Shown piece after piece: positions 30,010 through 41,900 of a stretch of 48,904 bases of DNA. A program made the translations under genes and the position numbers. This stretch comes from a virus. The notes beneath the pieces were generated by a model that searched no databases, was not told the DNA's origin, and saw nothing but the letters and a program-made list of their open reading frames with translations. Numbering within the stretch: position 1 is the first letter of the stretch; every line of letters begins with the position of its first letter. The stretch covers positions 1 through 48,904 of IMG/VR virus record IMGVR_UViG_3300027816_000146. One strand, written 5' to 3'.

Positions 30010-30966
30010 CTAGAATCCCAGATCTAATCTATATTCTACGTCTACTTGTCTTCCCGCCAATTTTGAAATTAATGGCGATGTGTTAGAGGTTCTACTAATA
30101 ATTCCAAATACTGGATCAAAAGTATCCTCGTCATTTATTCTTAAGCCATCTAAACCTACTGTTGTAGATCCGCCACCAGATGCCGTAACAACAATTCCTA
30201 TCTGATTTATATTTGATACATCTGGTGCTGGGCTTGTGGCTCCAGAAAAAAATGTTGAAAGTGGAATATCGTCAGATATTTTATATCCAGTTCCTGACGA
30301 CGGCGTAACTGTAGCTTCATAATATTTAGAAGCTTCGCTATACAACCTTATCTTTATTGTAGATAAGTTTGCATCTTCCCTATTGTATGCAAGTCTAATA
30401 GTATCAAGATCGCTATATCCAGATAAATTTAAGGTAGGAATAGTAGCTTTGTATTCTTTAGATGTACCAGATGCTGCCGACATTCTTAACAAATTGCCAC
30501 CTATTCTGTAACTTGAAGTGGCTGTTAAAGGATTGATTCCAGAAGAATCTTCCCAATCTAAAACATCGTCAAAGTCTGTAATAAACTTGCTGTCGAAATT
30601 ATTTATAGAAATTCTATTAGATGGATATAGGGCAACCTCATATATTTCACCGACTACGTCTTGCGGAATAGTTGTTTTATAAACAACTGAGTAGCTTGTG
30701 GTTGTTACTGGCGGATCTCCAGCGGTGGACGACTGTATATCTGTGCTTCCAAACAATACTGGAAGCCTGTAGAATTCAAAACCTAATCTAGTATCGTCTT
30801 GACTAGCTGCCGTGGGATCAATTCCAAAAGCCATATCTTTTCCAAGAGTAGAGATATTACCAGCTATAAAATTAGTTAAAAATCTTTTTCCAAATTTAGT
30901 AATTACATTGGAGCGACGAGCAATCTCTTTGCCATCTTCATAAAATATGTATGTACCTTTTAACAT
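30010..30966 (-). CDS. minor tail (baseplate) protein, 318 aa
   Basis: The N-terminus, MLKGTYIFYEDGKEIARRSNVITKFG, and the following HTNFIAG-type segment match a recurrent phage tail protein in which a beta domain docks fibres on the tail tip. The centre (YPSNRISINNFDSKFITDFDDVLDW) leads to a jelly-roll-like domain with DTIRLAYNREDANLSTIKIRLYS, similar to carbohydrate-binding modules. TAATG overlap with the upstream gene. Role inferred: baseplate adaptor with sugar-binding domain. Confidence 0.65.
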   Translation of the reverse strand: MLKGTYIFYEDGKEIARRSNVITKFGKRFLTNFIAGNISTLGKDMAFGIDPTAASQDDTRLGFEFYRLPVLFGSTDIQSSTAGDPPVTTTSYSVVYKTTIPQDVVGEIYEVALYPSNRISINNFDSKFITDFDDVLDWEDSSGINPLTATSSYRIGGNLLRMSAASGTSKEYKATIPTLNLSGYSDLDTIRLAYNREDANLSTIKIRLYSEASKYYEATVTPSSGTGYKISDDIPLSTFFSGATSPAPDVSNINQIGIVVTASGGGSTTVGLDGLRINDEDTFDPVFGIISRTSNTSPLISKLAGRQVDVEYRLDLGF

Positions 30967-31373
30967 TATGCTCCTCTCGGTTGATAGATTCTTGCATCAA
31001 CGCCAACAACATTAGATTTATTTTTGCTAGAATTTCTAATTTTTATAACAACTTTTGCTTTTTCAACTTTTGTTACTGGATCAAAATACTTTATATATTC
31101 AATTTTTTCTATATCAGATAAGTTTGGAACATCTGAAGATTCTACTACCCCCGCAATTACGCCAGCTGATCCAGGTCCTTTTGGTGATTGGGCACCCGAA
31201 AGTAGTGAGCCAGACAAAGACCCAGTTATTGATCTTACTCCAGTTGCACGATATTCTGATTCTTCTCCAATTACAATTGGCTTGCTTGGGTCATACCAAA
31301 ATAAATCTTTATGTCCTGCTGGGCGTACTGGTTTGCCGCTAGATACTATATCTGACTCTGAGATTTTTGCCAT
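30966..31373 (-). CDS. hypothetical tail protein, 135 aa
   Basis: Starts at ATG 31371-31373, six bases after a TATAAT box (leaderless). The chain has a Pro/Gly/Ser-rich middle (SGSLSGSLLSGAQSPKGPGSAG) and a beta-rich C-terminus (VTKVEKAKVVIKIRNSS...GVDARIYQPRG). Lies among baseplate genes, coupled by TAATG to the next; probably a structural linker. No family recognised. Confidence 0.55.
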   Translation of the reverse strand: MAKISESDIVSSGKPVRPAGHKDLFWYDPSKPIVIGEESEYRATGVRSITGSLSGSLLSGAQSPKGPGSAGVIAGVVESSDVPNLSDIEKIEYIKYFDPVTKVEKAKVVIKIRNSSKNKSNVVGVDARIYQPRGA

Positions 31374-31379
31374 TTTTTA

Positions 31380-31388
31380 ATTATACCA
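31380..31388 (-). promoter_or_regulatory. extended -10 promoter, leaderless start at 31373
   Basis: TGGTATAAT in the 25-nt gap before the 135-aa gene; six bases to the ATG and no Shine-Dalgarno. An internal promoter that would raise expression of the fibre genes over the tape measure and tip genes. Confidence 0.5.
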
Positions 31389-31398
31389 TTTAATGTGG

Positions 31399-33087
31399 CT
31401 AAAGAGTTCTTGCCACTATATCGGTTTCTAGCCCTCCTTGATATCTTTGATTTGCTCTAACAACTATCAGTTTTTGAGAAGAAGTAAAGCCTTGATATGA
31501 ATAATCAATTGTAATTATATCTCCTACTGATATTAATGGGTTTCCGAATATGGACATATTCACTATCTTTGATTTGTTTACAACTCTACCCTTAATCCAT
31601 TGAGCTAATGATTCTACATCTTTAACATTTTGTAGCCAAGCAGATTCAAATATTACTGGTTCCGCCGTCGAATATTCTGAAGCTGGGGATGTAGAGTACT
31701 CTATCTCGCCAGAGAATCCAATTGTATTTCCAAATATAGAAAGCTGATTAACTCCTTTGTCTGAGAGTGGAACTGTGATTGAGCTATTGTTTAGAACCAA
31801 TACATCAGATTTAAAGTTATCGCTATTCTGTCCAAGAATATTTACTAGTTTATTAGCACCAGTAGTCCACCTAATAGGAACCGCTGGGGCGCTGCTAAAT
31901 GTAACTTTTTTTCTAGCCATCTCTCTTACAACTGTTCCAAATTCATCAAAAGCATTTTGTTTAGATTGCATATCAACATCTTGATTGCTGGCGTTATATA
32001 GCATGTCTCCATAAGCAAGATCTAAAAAGTCTCCAGAAAATTGGCCATTGTAAAAGTTTAAAGTTTGATAGTCTTTGTCATAGTTAGTCGCATTAATGGT
32101 ATCAGCATAAACATAATCAAACATGCTTGTGCCAGATATTCCTACAAGAGCAACCTTTTTGGTTGGATCTAATATTTCATTTTTAGCAGTGGCAGAAGTT
32201 GTATCGCTAGCCTCTATCTTAAATCCATTTATATATGCAGTTATGCTTATAGTTTTATTTTCTACTTTAACCTTAACATCAATATTGTAAACTGTACCTG
32301 CAAACAATTGGTCTAGCGTAGCCCTATTTCCCTTTTGAGAATCTACCAACTTTTTAACTTGTTTATTTTCTAATTTAAATATTTTGACTGGCGACGTGTT
32401 TGCTGCAGCTGCAGTAGCGCTTGTTTCTAAAGAAACAAAGTACCCAGAAGTTTCATCTTGGTCAAAGAAAAATCCTATCGCTGCTCCCTGTGGCTTATAT
32501 TTAATTAATGGTTCAAAAATTATCGATGTGCCAAATGAATAGTATCCTACGCTATAATTTTTTACAGTTTTATTAAATGCGCCTTCACCTATGCTTTGAT
32601 TAGTTGAGGCTGGCAGCTGTATGGAATCAAATGTTCTATATGCATAAGTATATTCATTATCCCTTTGCTCACCGCCAGTTATAGTCAGAAATGATTTTGC
32701 AGTTATCTTATCTCCGACATTTTTTTGATTTCCAATTTTATACGGATCCTCTTCGGTTGAAGACAACTTGTATAAAAACTCTACTTTATTTCCAGTAGTA
32801 GTAGCATTTGTCAATTGAGTTGTTATTTTATATAAACCATTTTGAACTAGACCAGTTAAAGTTACTCCGTTAGTAGCAGATGTTTGAGTTAACTCAGACC
32901 CAGTCGTAGTTGTATCATTAAGCATTCTTTGGTATTTAACTATATATGAAGTTGGAGTTCCAGTAACTCCAAGCATAGATATAGTAACTCTGACCGATGT
33001 GGCAGAAAGCTTTACAATGTCTGGATTAAATAGTTGCTGTAGGTTCGGGCTAACTCCGCCGCTGTCGTCGAATAATCTATAATACAT
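31399..33087 (-). CDS. minor tail/baseplate protein with concanavalin-like domain
   Basis: About 562 residues from ATG 33085-33087 (MYYRLFDDSGG), which overlaps the preceding stop (TAATG); an upstream TTG at 33120 is less likely. An FN3-like N-terminal domain (VRVTISMLGVTGTPTSYIVKY) is followed at about residues 140-330 by a concanavalin/laminin-G-like beta sandwich (GYYSFGTSIIFEP, IGFFFDQDETSGYFVSLE, ISITAYINGFKIE). The C-terminal part (PVIFESAWLQNVKDVESLAQ, VGDIITIDYSYQGF) resembles tail-hub/baseplate domains. Probably part of the tail tip that touches cell-surface glycans. Confidence 0.7.
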   Translation of the reverse strand: MYYRLFDDSGGVSPNLQQLFNPDIVKLSATSVRVTISMLGVTGTPTSYIVKYQRMLNDTTTTGSELTQTSATNGVTLTGLVQNGLYKITTQLTNATTTGNKVEFLYKLSSTEEDPYKIGNQKNVGDKITAKSFLTITGGEQRDNEYTYAYRTFDSIQLPASTNQSIGEGAFNKTVKNYSVGYYSFGTSIIFEPLIKYKPQGAAIGFFFDQDETSGYFVSLETSATAAAANTSPVKIFKLENKQVKKLVDSQKGNRATLDQLFAGTVYNIDVKVKVENKTISITAYINGFKIEASDTTSATAKNEILDPTKKVALVGISGTSMFDYVYADTINATNYDKDYQTLNFYNGQFSGDFLDLAYGDMLYNASNQDVDMQSKQNAFDEFGTVVREMARKKVTFSSAPAVPIRWTTGANKLVNILGQNSDNFKSDVLVLNNSSITVPLSDKGVNQLSIFGNTIGFSGEIEYSTSPASEYSTAEPVIFESAWLQNVKDVESLAQWIKGRVVNKSKIVNMSIFGNPLISVGDIITIDYSYQGFTSSQKLIVVRANQRYQGGLETDIVARTL

Positions 33088-35432
33088 TAATACCACGTAT
33101 CCTTTGGTACTTGTTTCCAAGCATCTAATGTTTGTGCAGCAGTTGATTTATGTGTGGCAGGAGTAGTTCCAAATACTCCTCTTGCTTTAATTCTATATCT
33201 ACCAGTAGGCTTAAAGTATTGTGGCCCAGTTTTTGATAATGCTCTATAAGTTGACCAATCTCCTTGTGATCCAATAAATACAGTTTCTGTTGAGTTTGAA
33301 TCTAGAGGTTCGTATTCAAATTCCATAGCATCATATTCAAATACTTCTGAGTTTACTAAAAAATATCCAGAATAATTAAATGTTGATTCTACTCTAGTCA
33401 GGGGATCAAGGTTATCTAAATCTATATTAAAGTTTACTAGTTCTGCAGGAGTATTTGCCTCAATACCATATCTTAATCCGCCTGATATTAAGAATGAAGG
33501 TTCTGAAGTCCAAAGGTCTAATGCATTTTGAGTATACAAAGAATTCATTGGAGTTCTCCATAATCCGCCTGATATTAAGAATGAAGGTTCTGAAGTCCAA
33601 AGGTCTAATGCATTTTGAGTATACAAAGAATTCATTGGAGTTCTCCATATAATTTTTACCTGATTTGCAGACGCCAACTCTTTCTTATTAAAGTCTATAA
33701 TATTAGGCAACTTGTCTCCATTTTGTGCATAATAAAATTCCCAGTCAACAGTTGATTTATTATAAAGATAATCTCTTGTTAAAAACTGTAACACGTTGTC
33801 TTCATCAAAATATGCATTCATCTGTATGTCTCTACATAACTCTTGTAATGAGTCCCAAACAGTTTTATTGTTTTCGCTCCACCATAATGATAATGTAGGA
33901 ACAGAAGTATCTATTGATCTATTTGCTTCATTTAACAACATGCTAATTTTATAGTTAGAAAATCCTATTGAATCTAATATGCTCATAATGATTGAAGTTA
34001 CTGGGGCATCTTGATAAATTAAGTCTGGCATTAGGGTTTCCATTAATTGTTTTGATCCATCTAATGCGTTTAATTCTACATCCCCAAATTGAGATATTGA
34101 GTGTGAGTCTAAGTAAAAAGTTCCTTGCTGAATTCTGTCGTATTTTAAAGACCCGTCAGCAACTGCTCCTAAAGAATGATAAGCAATTATATGAGGTCTG
34201 ACCTCAGCATTTTTTGCAAAATATATTACATCATTTGGAACAGGATTTACTGTCCAATCGTCATCTCTATTATATGTCAATACTCTTAGATTAGATTGAT
34301 TATATTTTGCTAAACTCATAGATAAGCTATTTGCAGTTATGCTTACAACTGGGAGCATGTCTTCTGGGTTTGATGTTGATTCTTTGCTTATATCAAATGT
34401 AATTAAATCTGAACTTATGTCTTTTATCCATCTTGCTGATACTTCTACTAGGCCTATTACTTTTCCCGCCCCTGCCGATGGAGTTGTTATAGCGATAGAC
34501 TTAATTTCTTTTGGTGCTGGATAGGAAATTGGCTGAGCTGAGCTAAATGGTGCTGAATCAGTCCAAGCAGTTCCATTGTAATAAATATTTAAATTGCCGC
34601 TTGAAGGAACAGTAAAAGCTGAAGGACTAGCAGTTGTATTATCGTTATACGTTATGACAACTGAGCATGTCGCTGGTAGTGAGTGGTACTTTTCAAATCT
34701 AATAACAATTTTGTTTGCTAGCGCTGGTTTTGTCGGAGTAGCGGTTCCAGAGGTATTTACAAGCGTAGCAGTTTTGGTTCCAGTAAATGTTGCTTCTGCC
34801 AATGAATTAACTACTGAGAATGTTCTTGAATCTGGAACTGAAGATATTACGTGATTAGTTAAATTAAAATTTGCATTACCAGATCCAGTTATTGTAACTC
34901 TTTTACCTTGTGTAAAACCATGATCTGCCGTTGTCTTATATACCACCTTTTCGCCAGTAGCATAAGCCTCGCTGATTGTTGCTGTGCTCTGCACATACTT
35001 TACAGTTACATTTACCCCAGTGTCTTGTGGGGTAAGCCAGTACTTATAATATGTGGTTACTCCTGGATAATAAACTCTTGGTCTATCCGCTGGATAGGCG
35101 GTGGTGTACGGAGTGGTTCTATAATCTAAAAATCTATTTGCTCCCTGATGATCTGCATCTAGCTGGATATAATATTTAATTCCAGAGTTTACTGGTCTAA
35201 ATGGTTTTAATACTGAATCTAATGGGAATAATTTTTTGAATGGATTAATTCTAATTATCTGTCCAGGATTTTCTACAACGTCATCAATATAATCAGCATC
35301 TGTTGCGGTTGTAGATATAGTTATATTATCTAGCAATGTATTCATATTATATTCTATTGTGCAGCCAGCCCCAATGTTTACAGTTCTTGAGTTATAGAAT
35401 ATATTTTTTAAATCATTGCTAGCAGCTATCAC
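33087..35432 (-). CDS. tail tip (hub-like) protein, carrying an 87-nt in-frame duplication
   Basis: Reads as 781 residues; one copy of an exact 29-residue repeat is probably extra, giving 752. N-terminal beta domain (NIGAGCTIEYNMNTLLDN), then a HGFTQGKRVTITGSG module shared with the 1054-aa fibre, a jelly-roll-like region and a C-terminal half (VTSIIMSILDSIGFSNYKIS, LWWSENNKTVWDSLQELC, YFDEDNVLQFLTRDYLYN). This half resembles tail-associated hub proteins that continue the tube at the tip. The repeat is WRTPMNSLYTQNALDLWTSE and what follows, once at 33561-33647 and once at 33474-33560. GTG start overlaps the upstream stop (TAGTG). Confidence 0.7.
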   Translation of the reverse strand: MIAASNDLKNIFYNSRTVNIGAGCTIEYNMNTLLDNITISTTATDADYIDDVVENPGQIIRINPFKKLFPLDSVLKPFRPVNSGIKYYIQLDADHQGANRFLDYRTTPYTTAYPADRPRVYYPGVTTYYKYWLTPQDTGVNVTVKYVQSTATISEAYATGEKVVYKTTADHGFTQGKRVTITGSGNANFNLTNHVISSVPDSRTFSVVNSLAEATFTGTKTATLVNTSGTATPTKPALANKIVIRFEKYHSLPATCSVVITYNDNTTASPSAFTVPSSGNLNIYYNGTAWTDSAPFSSAQPISYPAPKEIKSIAITTPSAGAGKVIGLVEVSARWIKDISSDLITFDISKESTSNPEDMLPVVSITANSLSMSLAKYNQSNLRVLTYNRDDDWTVNPVPNDVIYFAKNAEVRPHIIAYHSLGAVADGSLKYDRIQQGTFYLDSHSISQFGDVELNALDGSKQLMETLMPDLIYQDAPVTSIIMSILDSIGFSNYKISMLLNEANRSIDTSVPTLSLWWSENNKTVWDSLQELCRDIQMNAYFDEDNVLQFLTRDYLYNKSTVDWEFYYAQNGDKLPNIIDFNKKELASANQVKIIWRTPMNSLYTQNALDLWTSEPSFLISGGLWRTPMNSLYTQNALDLWTSEPSFLISGGLRYGIEANTPAELVNFNIDLDNLDPLTRVESTFNYSGYFLVNSEVFEYDAMEFEYEPLDSNSTETVFIGSQGDWSTYRALSKTGPQYFKPTGRYRIKARGVFGTTPATHKSTAAQTLDAWKQVPKDTWY
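33474..33647. repeat. exact 87-nt tandem duplication in a tail gene
   Basis: Copies at 33474-33560 and 33561-33647 without a mismatch. In frame, so the gene stays open but codes for 29 residues twice. No other repeats of this unit are present. Confidence 0.97.
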
Positions 35433-35917
35433 TATACCTGCTCCATTGACATTGATATGTTATAGAAAGGAACTTGTCCTCTTTTTACAAGAGTTGCGCT
35501 AAAAGATGTACAAGAAACAGTATAAGGCTCATAACCAGATGATTCTTGACTTGTTCCACTTTTAGCAAAGTTTAATCTAATATCAAAAGTTGATTGACCC
35601 TCGCTACTGTTATAGAATTCAATTAAATCTAAAGCTCCCCATTCACCGTCTACAGTATATCCTCTTGTTCCTGGAAGCATAGTCCAAGAAACACTAAAAC
35701 GTTTTTTATCAGTAACAAAGAATTTGCGGAGAGAACCATTAGCCATTCTTTGTGACTGTTCAATTCTTTCTATATCCATGGCTATATCGCTTCTATTATG
35801 CTCAGATAATCTAATCCATGCTTTTGTAGTGTCTGTTGGATCGGCATATAAATCTCTGGCATATACTTGTATGGCGGAGCCTCTTGGCAAATAGGTTGTT
35901 CTATTTCCGTTAGTCAT
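35432..35917 (-). CDS. distal tail protein (putative), 161 aa
   Basis: Lies directly after the tape measure gene, the usual place of distal tail (Dit-like) or minor tail genes. Beta-rich: KRFSVSWTMLPGTRGYTVDG and FDIRLNFAKSG and YTVSCTSFSATLVKRG. The F-S-V-S-W and F-Y-N-I-S-M-S-M-E strands resemble tube-fold proteins. It would connect the tail tube with the tip. Sequence not closely like a named family. Confidence 0.6.
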   Translation of the reverse strand: MTNGNRTTYLPRGSAIQVYARDLYADPTDTTKAWIRLSEHNRSDIAMDIERIEQSQRMANGSLRKFFVTDKKRFSVSWTMLPGTRGYTVDGEWGALDLIEFYNSSEGQSTFDIRLNFAKSGTSQESSGYEPYTVSCTSFSATLVKRGQVPFYNISMSMEQV

Positions 35918-35921
35918 CTTA

Positions 35922-38900
35922 TTATCTCCTACTCATATTAATCTGTGGGCCAGTTTTTCTTTGATCCAATGCCATAGCAGCCTTGAAATCTTCAAACAAT
36001 TTTCTACCATCGGCTGGTGCTTCTGCAAATTGCATTGTAACACTTCCAACATTATATACTGTTCCGCCAAGATCTGGCTGGTATGCCATGGCCTGAATTA
36101 ATTCATTTCCACTGCCGTACTTAGGTATATCATAGTTTAGCATAAGTCCGCCAGATTTCATACCATTTATACGGTCAAAGAATGGTACTCCTAATTTAGA
36201 TACAGTATCTGCATTTACAATATATTCTCCATTGGATACTCTTACCATTCCGCCATTTGCATACATGCCAAGAATTGAATCTGATGTTCCTGTTCCTGGA
36301 CCTTTTAATAATCCGCCACTAGCTTTTTTATCTTGAGCTACTGTGTACCATGTCTTTGGATCCATGTTGCCTTCTGGCTGTCTAACTTTGTATCGTACTC
36401 CCTTATATTCAAGAACATCTCCTGGCTGCAAGTTCTTATCTCTTATAGCCTCGTTTCCGCCTTTTGTAGTTAATGTTCCTCTTTCATTTACTTCATATTG
36501 TTTGGATTTAGGCCCAGATGAAATTACATATGGATTGTCCATGGTGTATTTAGGACCTTCTTTTCCACTATCTAATTTCTTTCCATTAATGATAATGTCT
36601 CCATTAGCAGTCATATCAATATCGCCTTGAGCTAAAATAGAATCTATTCCTGCTCCAAATTGATTTAATTGATCTAAAGCAAATTGACCTACGTCTGTCT
36701 TTGTCGGCATACCACCATCTGTGTAAGTGTACTCTGGCATATTTATTCCTATACCTTTTAGAGCAACTACAAAATCAGCAGCTAAACCTTTAAATTCTTT
36801 TGTTGTCTTAAATTCTTCTATGTTCTTAGCATTAAGCTTTAATGCCATTTGTAAAGCAGTCATTGAAGTGTTTACATCATCAATTTTTTGCTTTTGCTTA
36901 TCATATTTTTTATTTATTAAGTCAAGACTATCTGCCGCCAGAGCAGCCTTGTTTGCTAGATCATCTTGAGCATTTTGTATTTTTTCTCTTTTACGCTCTA
37001 AAGGACCTACGTCTTTTATTCTACGTTCTTCAATTTGCTGTTCAGCTAGTACAACCTGCTGTTCGTTTAAAGCTCTTTGCAATTCTAGTTGAGCTGATGC
37101 TGCCCCGCCAAAATCTCCAGAAGCAACTGCTTTTTCATAATCAAGTCTTTGCTGTTGAACACGTAACGCCAAATCTTCTGCTTGAGCTTCTTCACGCAAT
37201 GCTTTCTTTTTAGCTTCTGCTCTATCATTGATTTTCTTTATTTCTTTATCAAGTGATTTTAATCTTTCTTTTACATCAATCTGTTCTTTTACGCTTTGTC
37301 CCTTTGCAGCAGACTCGTATTTCTTTTTTAGATCCCCAAGTCTCTTTAACTCTACATATTCTTTACTCAACAATCCTTTTTTATTTACAGTTTCTACTGC
37401 TTGAGCTGTTGCTATTTGAAGTTTATAAATCATGTCTGCCTGCTCGGCATTCATTTTTGAAAGGTCTCCAGTGAATCCCATAGCAACAAGTCTTAATTTT
37501 TGGAACATGCTAACGGCGGTATCTTGCGAATTAATAAACTTTTCAATTTCAGGATTTTGCTTCTTTAAATTATTTAATACGCCCTGACCAATTTCTTCTT
37601 GGGCTCCGACCTTACTCGCAATTATATCTAACTGCTTCTTTTCAGCCTCATATCTTGCAGCAGTCTCATCAAAGTCTTGACCTTTCTTTTTAGCAGCTTT
37701 TTCGCTCTTAGATACTAAATCTTCAACTCCAGTATTAATTGCTGTTAATGCTGTATTCAATGCTGCCGCTGCATCTTTGGTATTTTCAAAATTCTTTGCA
37801 TAATTAAATGATTGTAATGCGCTGGCAGCAGCAGTTTGAGCATCTACTATTTGCTTAAATGCATCTGTATTAATTACACTTACTGCCATACCTGCTTTAT
37901 TGGAAAGATTAAATAGTGTATATATTTTCTTAGCCGCCTCTTCTGCAGATAATCCAGCAGCCATTAATTGCTCTTTTAATTGAACTGCAACTCTTGCTGC
38001 ATCTGGGCGGGACGTAGCATTAATTACCTTAATTTGTTCCGCCATAGTTTCTTTTAGTTCTTTTCTGAGCTTCTTATATTCTGCTATTGTCATCTTGAAA
38101 GGAGTTCCAGCAGACTGCAAGCTTTCATAAGTAAGCATGTTTTGATCTATCATTAACTTCTGGGCTGCGATAGCATCTTTTACTTTTGCATTATAATCAG
38201 TAAATTTGAGTCCTGCTTTTTGTGCAGACTCTGCAGTTAATCCAAATGCCGCTGCGCTTAACCTTTGAGTCTCATTATAGTTTTGCCAAGCCTTATATGC
38301 ACCAGCAACTATTGTGGTTCCAGCAGCCAGTGCTACATTTAATCTAGTAACTCCTGCTAAAGCTTTACCAGCAATTGATGCAAACTTACTTGGACCATCT
38401 GCCATATTTGCAATTCCACCTGCGAAACGAGTTCCAGCAAATACAGATTGACGCATTCCTAGTCCGCCGACTGCCATGCTTGGTCCAGATGGAGTTAATC
38501 CCATTTGCTCTGCAAGTGTTGGTCCAAATGGAGATGGTCCTGGCAATCCTAATCTTTGTGAAGGAGTTATTCCAGAACGGCCAGATCTTCCCATCAATAA
38601 GTCTGGAATCATGTACCCTAGCATTCCGCCAAGCATAGATCCGCCAGTTCCAAATCTAGATCCTATTGTAGATCCTGCCATAGAACCTAATGATCCAAGA
38701 AGTAGGCTTGCTAATAGCCCACCTCCTCCAGAAATTCTTCCTCCAAGTTGATACCCAGGAACCATTCCACCTCTATTAAATTTTATTCTGCCTCTTGACA
38801 TTGCTCTAAATATTGCAGAAGCACCAACATGTCCTCTTTGTGCACCAAACATAGAGGTCATTGTTCTTCCTCTACCAAATTGTGGCGACTGTCTCCTTTG

Positions 38901-41900
38901 GGACTCTGGGAAAAGCTCTTGCATTCTTGACCAATGAGATTCAGCCATTCCTGCTGGCATTCCGCCGCCTGTTGAAATAAGAGGTTGCGGTATTCTTTGT
39001 CCATCAAATCCCATTTGTCTTAAACTTCCAGGAGCTATTCCTCTATTTCTTTCATTTCTTTCAAATCCTAATTGTGCTATTTCTTCAGATAGAGATACTC
39101 GTCTTCCTAATGCTGAACTACTTCTTGTAATTTTAGAAAGATGCTTATCCATTGTTTGAGAAACTATTCTGTCATAATCATCAGAAGATATGTTTCCAGC
39201 CTTAGATAGATTAGATATAATTTCATCATTCATTCTATTTAATGAAGATTGCATTTCTGCTGTGCCATACCCCAACCTTGACCCTACATCATAAACTAGT
39301 CCAGCTGGATGGACTCCTTGCTTAGACAAGTTAATGAAGTCTTGAGCAAATATATTTCCAGGAACTGTTGTTCCTGGTGGTAGGCCTAAAGATCTACGTC
39401 TTGCTGCTTGCGATGGATGTGCAAGTATCATATTTGTTTTAGAGCTTTGCCAAAGCATTCTAGCTGGAAGGAATCCTCCGCCGTTAAATCCTGGTCCGCC
39501 AGTACCTTTATTGCCATTAATTGCCATGAGTAATGGTAAATTAGCAGCTGTTGCTTCTCTATTTACAACAAATTCTCCTGGAGTTAGCATTGCTGGAACC
39601 ACATCTGCATTTACATTTGGTCCTGGCACCATTGCTCCGCTTGACATATAAACTTGTCCGCCAGAATTTAATCCTTGTGGTCTTGTAGTTTCAATACTAT
39701 ATGGTCCGCCTACTGTTCTTGTTCTTGTTGCACGTCCTACTGCCTGCATAACATCTAGGAATGCGCCTTGGCGGAACATTCCACGAAGATTTGGTTTTCC
39801 TGATACATCTACAACTGGCTGGTCGATTAATGGGGCTTTAGTCAAATCAATTGTTCTACCACGACCTGCAGCATATTGACTTACCTGCATTCCCATCATT
39901 CTTTCAAGTTCAGCATTTACTGCGATAATTGCTGCTCTTGCTTGTTCTACATTTAATTTACCTGCTCTTAAATCTGCAACAATTGCAGAAGATTGAGTTG
40001 CAGCATTTTGTGTAAGTCTTTGTGTAATTGGAAGAATATCATCAAATGTATCAATAAATTCTTTTGATACTTGTCCACCCAAAGCAATTGTTTTCTTAAG
40101 CTGTTCAATTTCTTGTCTGCTTTGAACTCCAAGAGTTGCCATAAGAGCAGCATATCTAGCATGCTCGCCAGCAACAACTCCAGTTGAATATCCACCGACA
40201 GAAGTTAAACCTTCAATATTTGGGAGTCTTTCTGTCATCATGACTTGAGGAGTTCTACCAATTTTTCTATTTAATGGAACTGGCTGCATGGTTAAGCCAA
40301 ATATTGTAGAAGGATTATTTGGATCTCTTGGATTTAAATGTGCTGCTGCTCTTGATTCTGTTCCTAGTAATGGATGTGTTGGGTCTACCGTTCTTGGACC
40401 GCCCATGGTCATTATTGGAGCTCCGCCTATTGTCGTTACTGCTCTTCCAGCTCCTGTACCTATGCCAGCTATGTTAGTTGCATTTTGTTGCAATAAATTT
40501 AGATCTGCATTTAATTTTTCAATTGCTAGGCTAAGGGTTTTTGCAGCTGCTGCATCAGAATAAAATTCATCTGATAGTTGTGCACTTGCGGCTCTTGCTG
40601 CCATGAGTTCTGGAGTTAAAAGTTTGAACCCTTCAGCACCTTTAAATAAAGCCTTAAAATGTCCAAGACCTTTAATAATGTAACCAAAGAAGTTTGCAAG
40701 AACACCAGTAAGCATAATTACTGGACCAATTATTGCAGTAAATGCTCCTCCGAATGCCATTATCTTTTTAACTGGGTCTGGTAATTTTTGGGCAAAGTCA
40801 ATTATCTTACTAAGAACATTTACAAGCTTTGTTCCAATATCTAGGAATTCATCGCCCACTCCTGCAAGTTCTGCTTTTAATCCCTCTACTGCTCTGCGAT
40901 ATCTTCCTGATGCTGATTCTGTTACTGCCGCCAACTCTCGTCCAGCTACTGCTTCTAATTCTCCAGCGCTTGCTTTCATCAAATCTAAAACTTGAAGCGT
41001 CTGACTTCCTTGGCGACCTAAATTTTCAAACAATGCATTTAGTCTTGAAAACTGAAACTTTCCAAATAATTGTTCAATTGCTTGCTGCTTTGATAGAGGA
41101 TCAAGTCTATCTAGAGCCGCTTGTAGTGCTAATAGTGTTCCTGTAACATCACCTGCATTACTTTTTACAATTCCAAGAAGGTCAATTCCAAATCCTTTAA
41201 ATTTATCTACTGCAACATCTGTTGGGTTAATCAAAGATGCAAGAGCTGACTTTAGGGCATTTGCGCCTTCTGATGCATTTACTCCACCTTCACGCATAGC
41301 AGTAAGATAAAGTGCAAGATCCTGTACGCTTCCGCCAAGTCCTTTAATTACTGGTCCAGCTTTTGGAATTGCTTCTACTAAATCATTTAGAGTTGTCGAT
41401 GTTTGGTTTTCAACTGCGTTCAGGAAGTTAATTGTTTCTGCTAGCTCTTGAGTATTTGATTTGAATGCTGACTGTATAGCTAAAGTTGCCTTCATTGCTT
41501 CTTGACGATCTACTTCACCAAGAACAGCCAAACGTGTTGTTTCAGAAACTGAGGCTAATAATTCATTTCCAGTTTTTCCAGTAGCAGCGATATCTGCAGC
41601 AAGTCCAATAGTTTCTGTAAAACTTACACCCATTGCAGATGCTAATTCTTTTGCAGTGGCTGCTACTTCGTCTCTAATTTTTCCAAGCTCTTGCGAAGAT
41701 GTTCCTGCTATATCTCCATAAACCTTTGTTAAACGTGTTAATTCTTGATCCGCCTGTTTGAATGCATCTGCTGCCGCTTTACCGAATGCAGCCAATGGCA
41801 ACGTTAATCCTACTGTTAGCTGGCGTCCTGCCCATTGAGTATTTTTACCCCAGTTAATTAATTGTACTCCGCCATCTTGAATCACTTTATTCATTATCTG

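Noticed and set aside
31024-31380. 118-codon plus-strand frame
   Set aside because: Shadow of the 135-aa tail gene; no start signal and no plausible protein.
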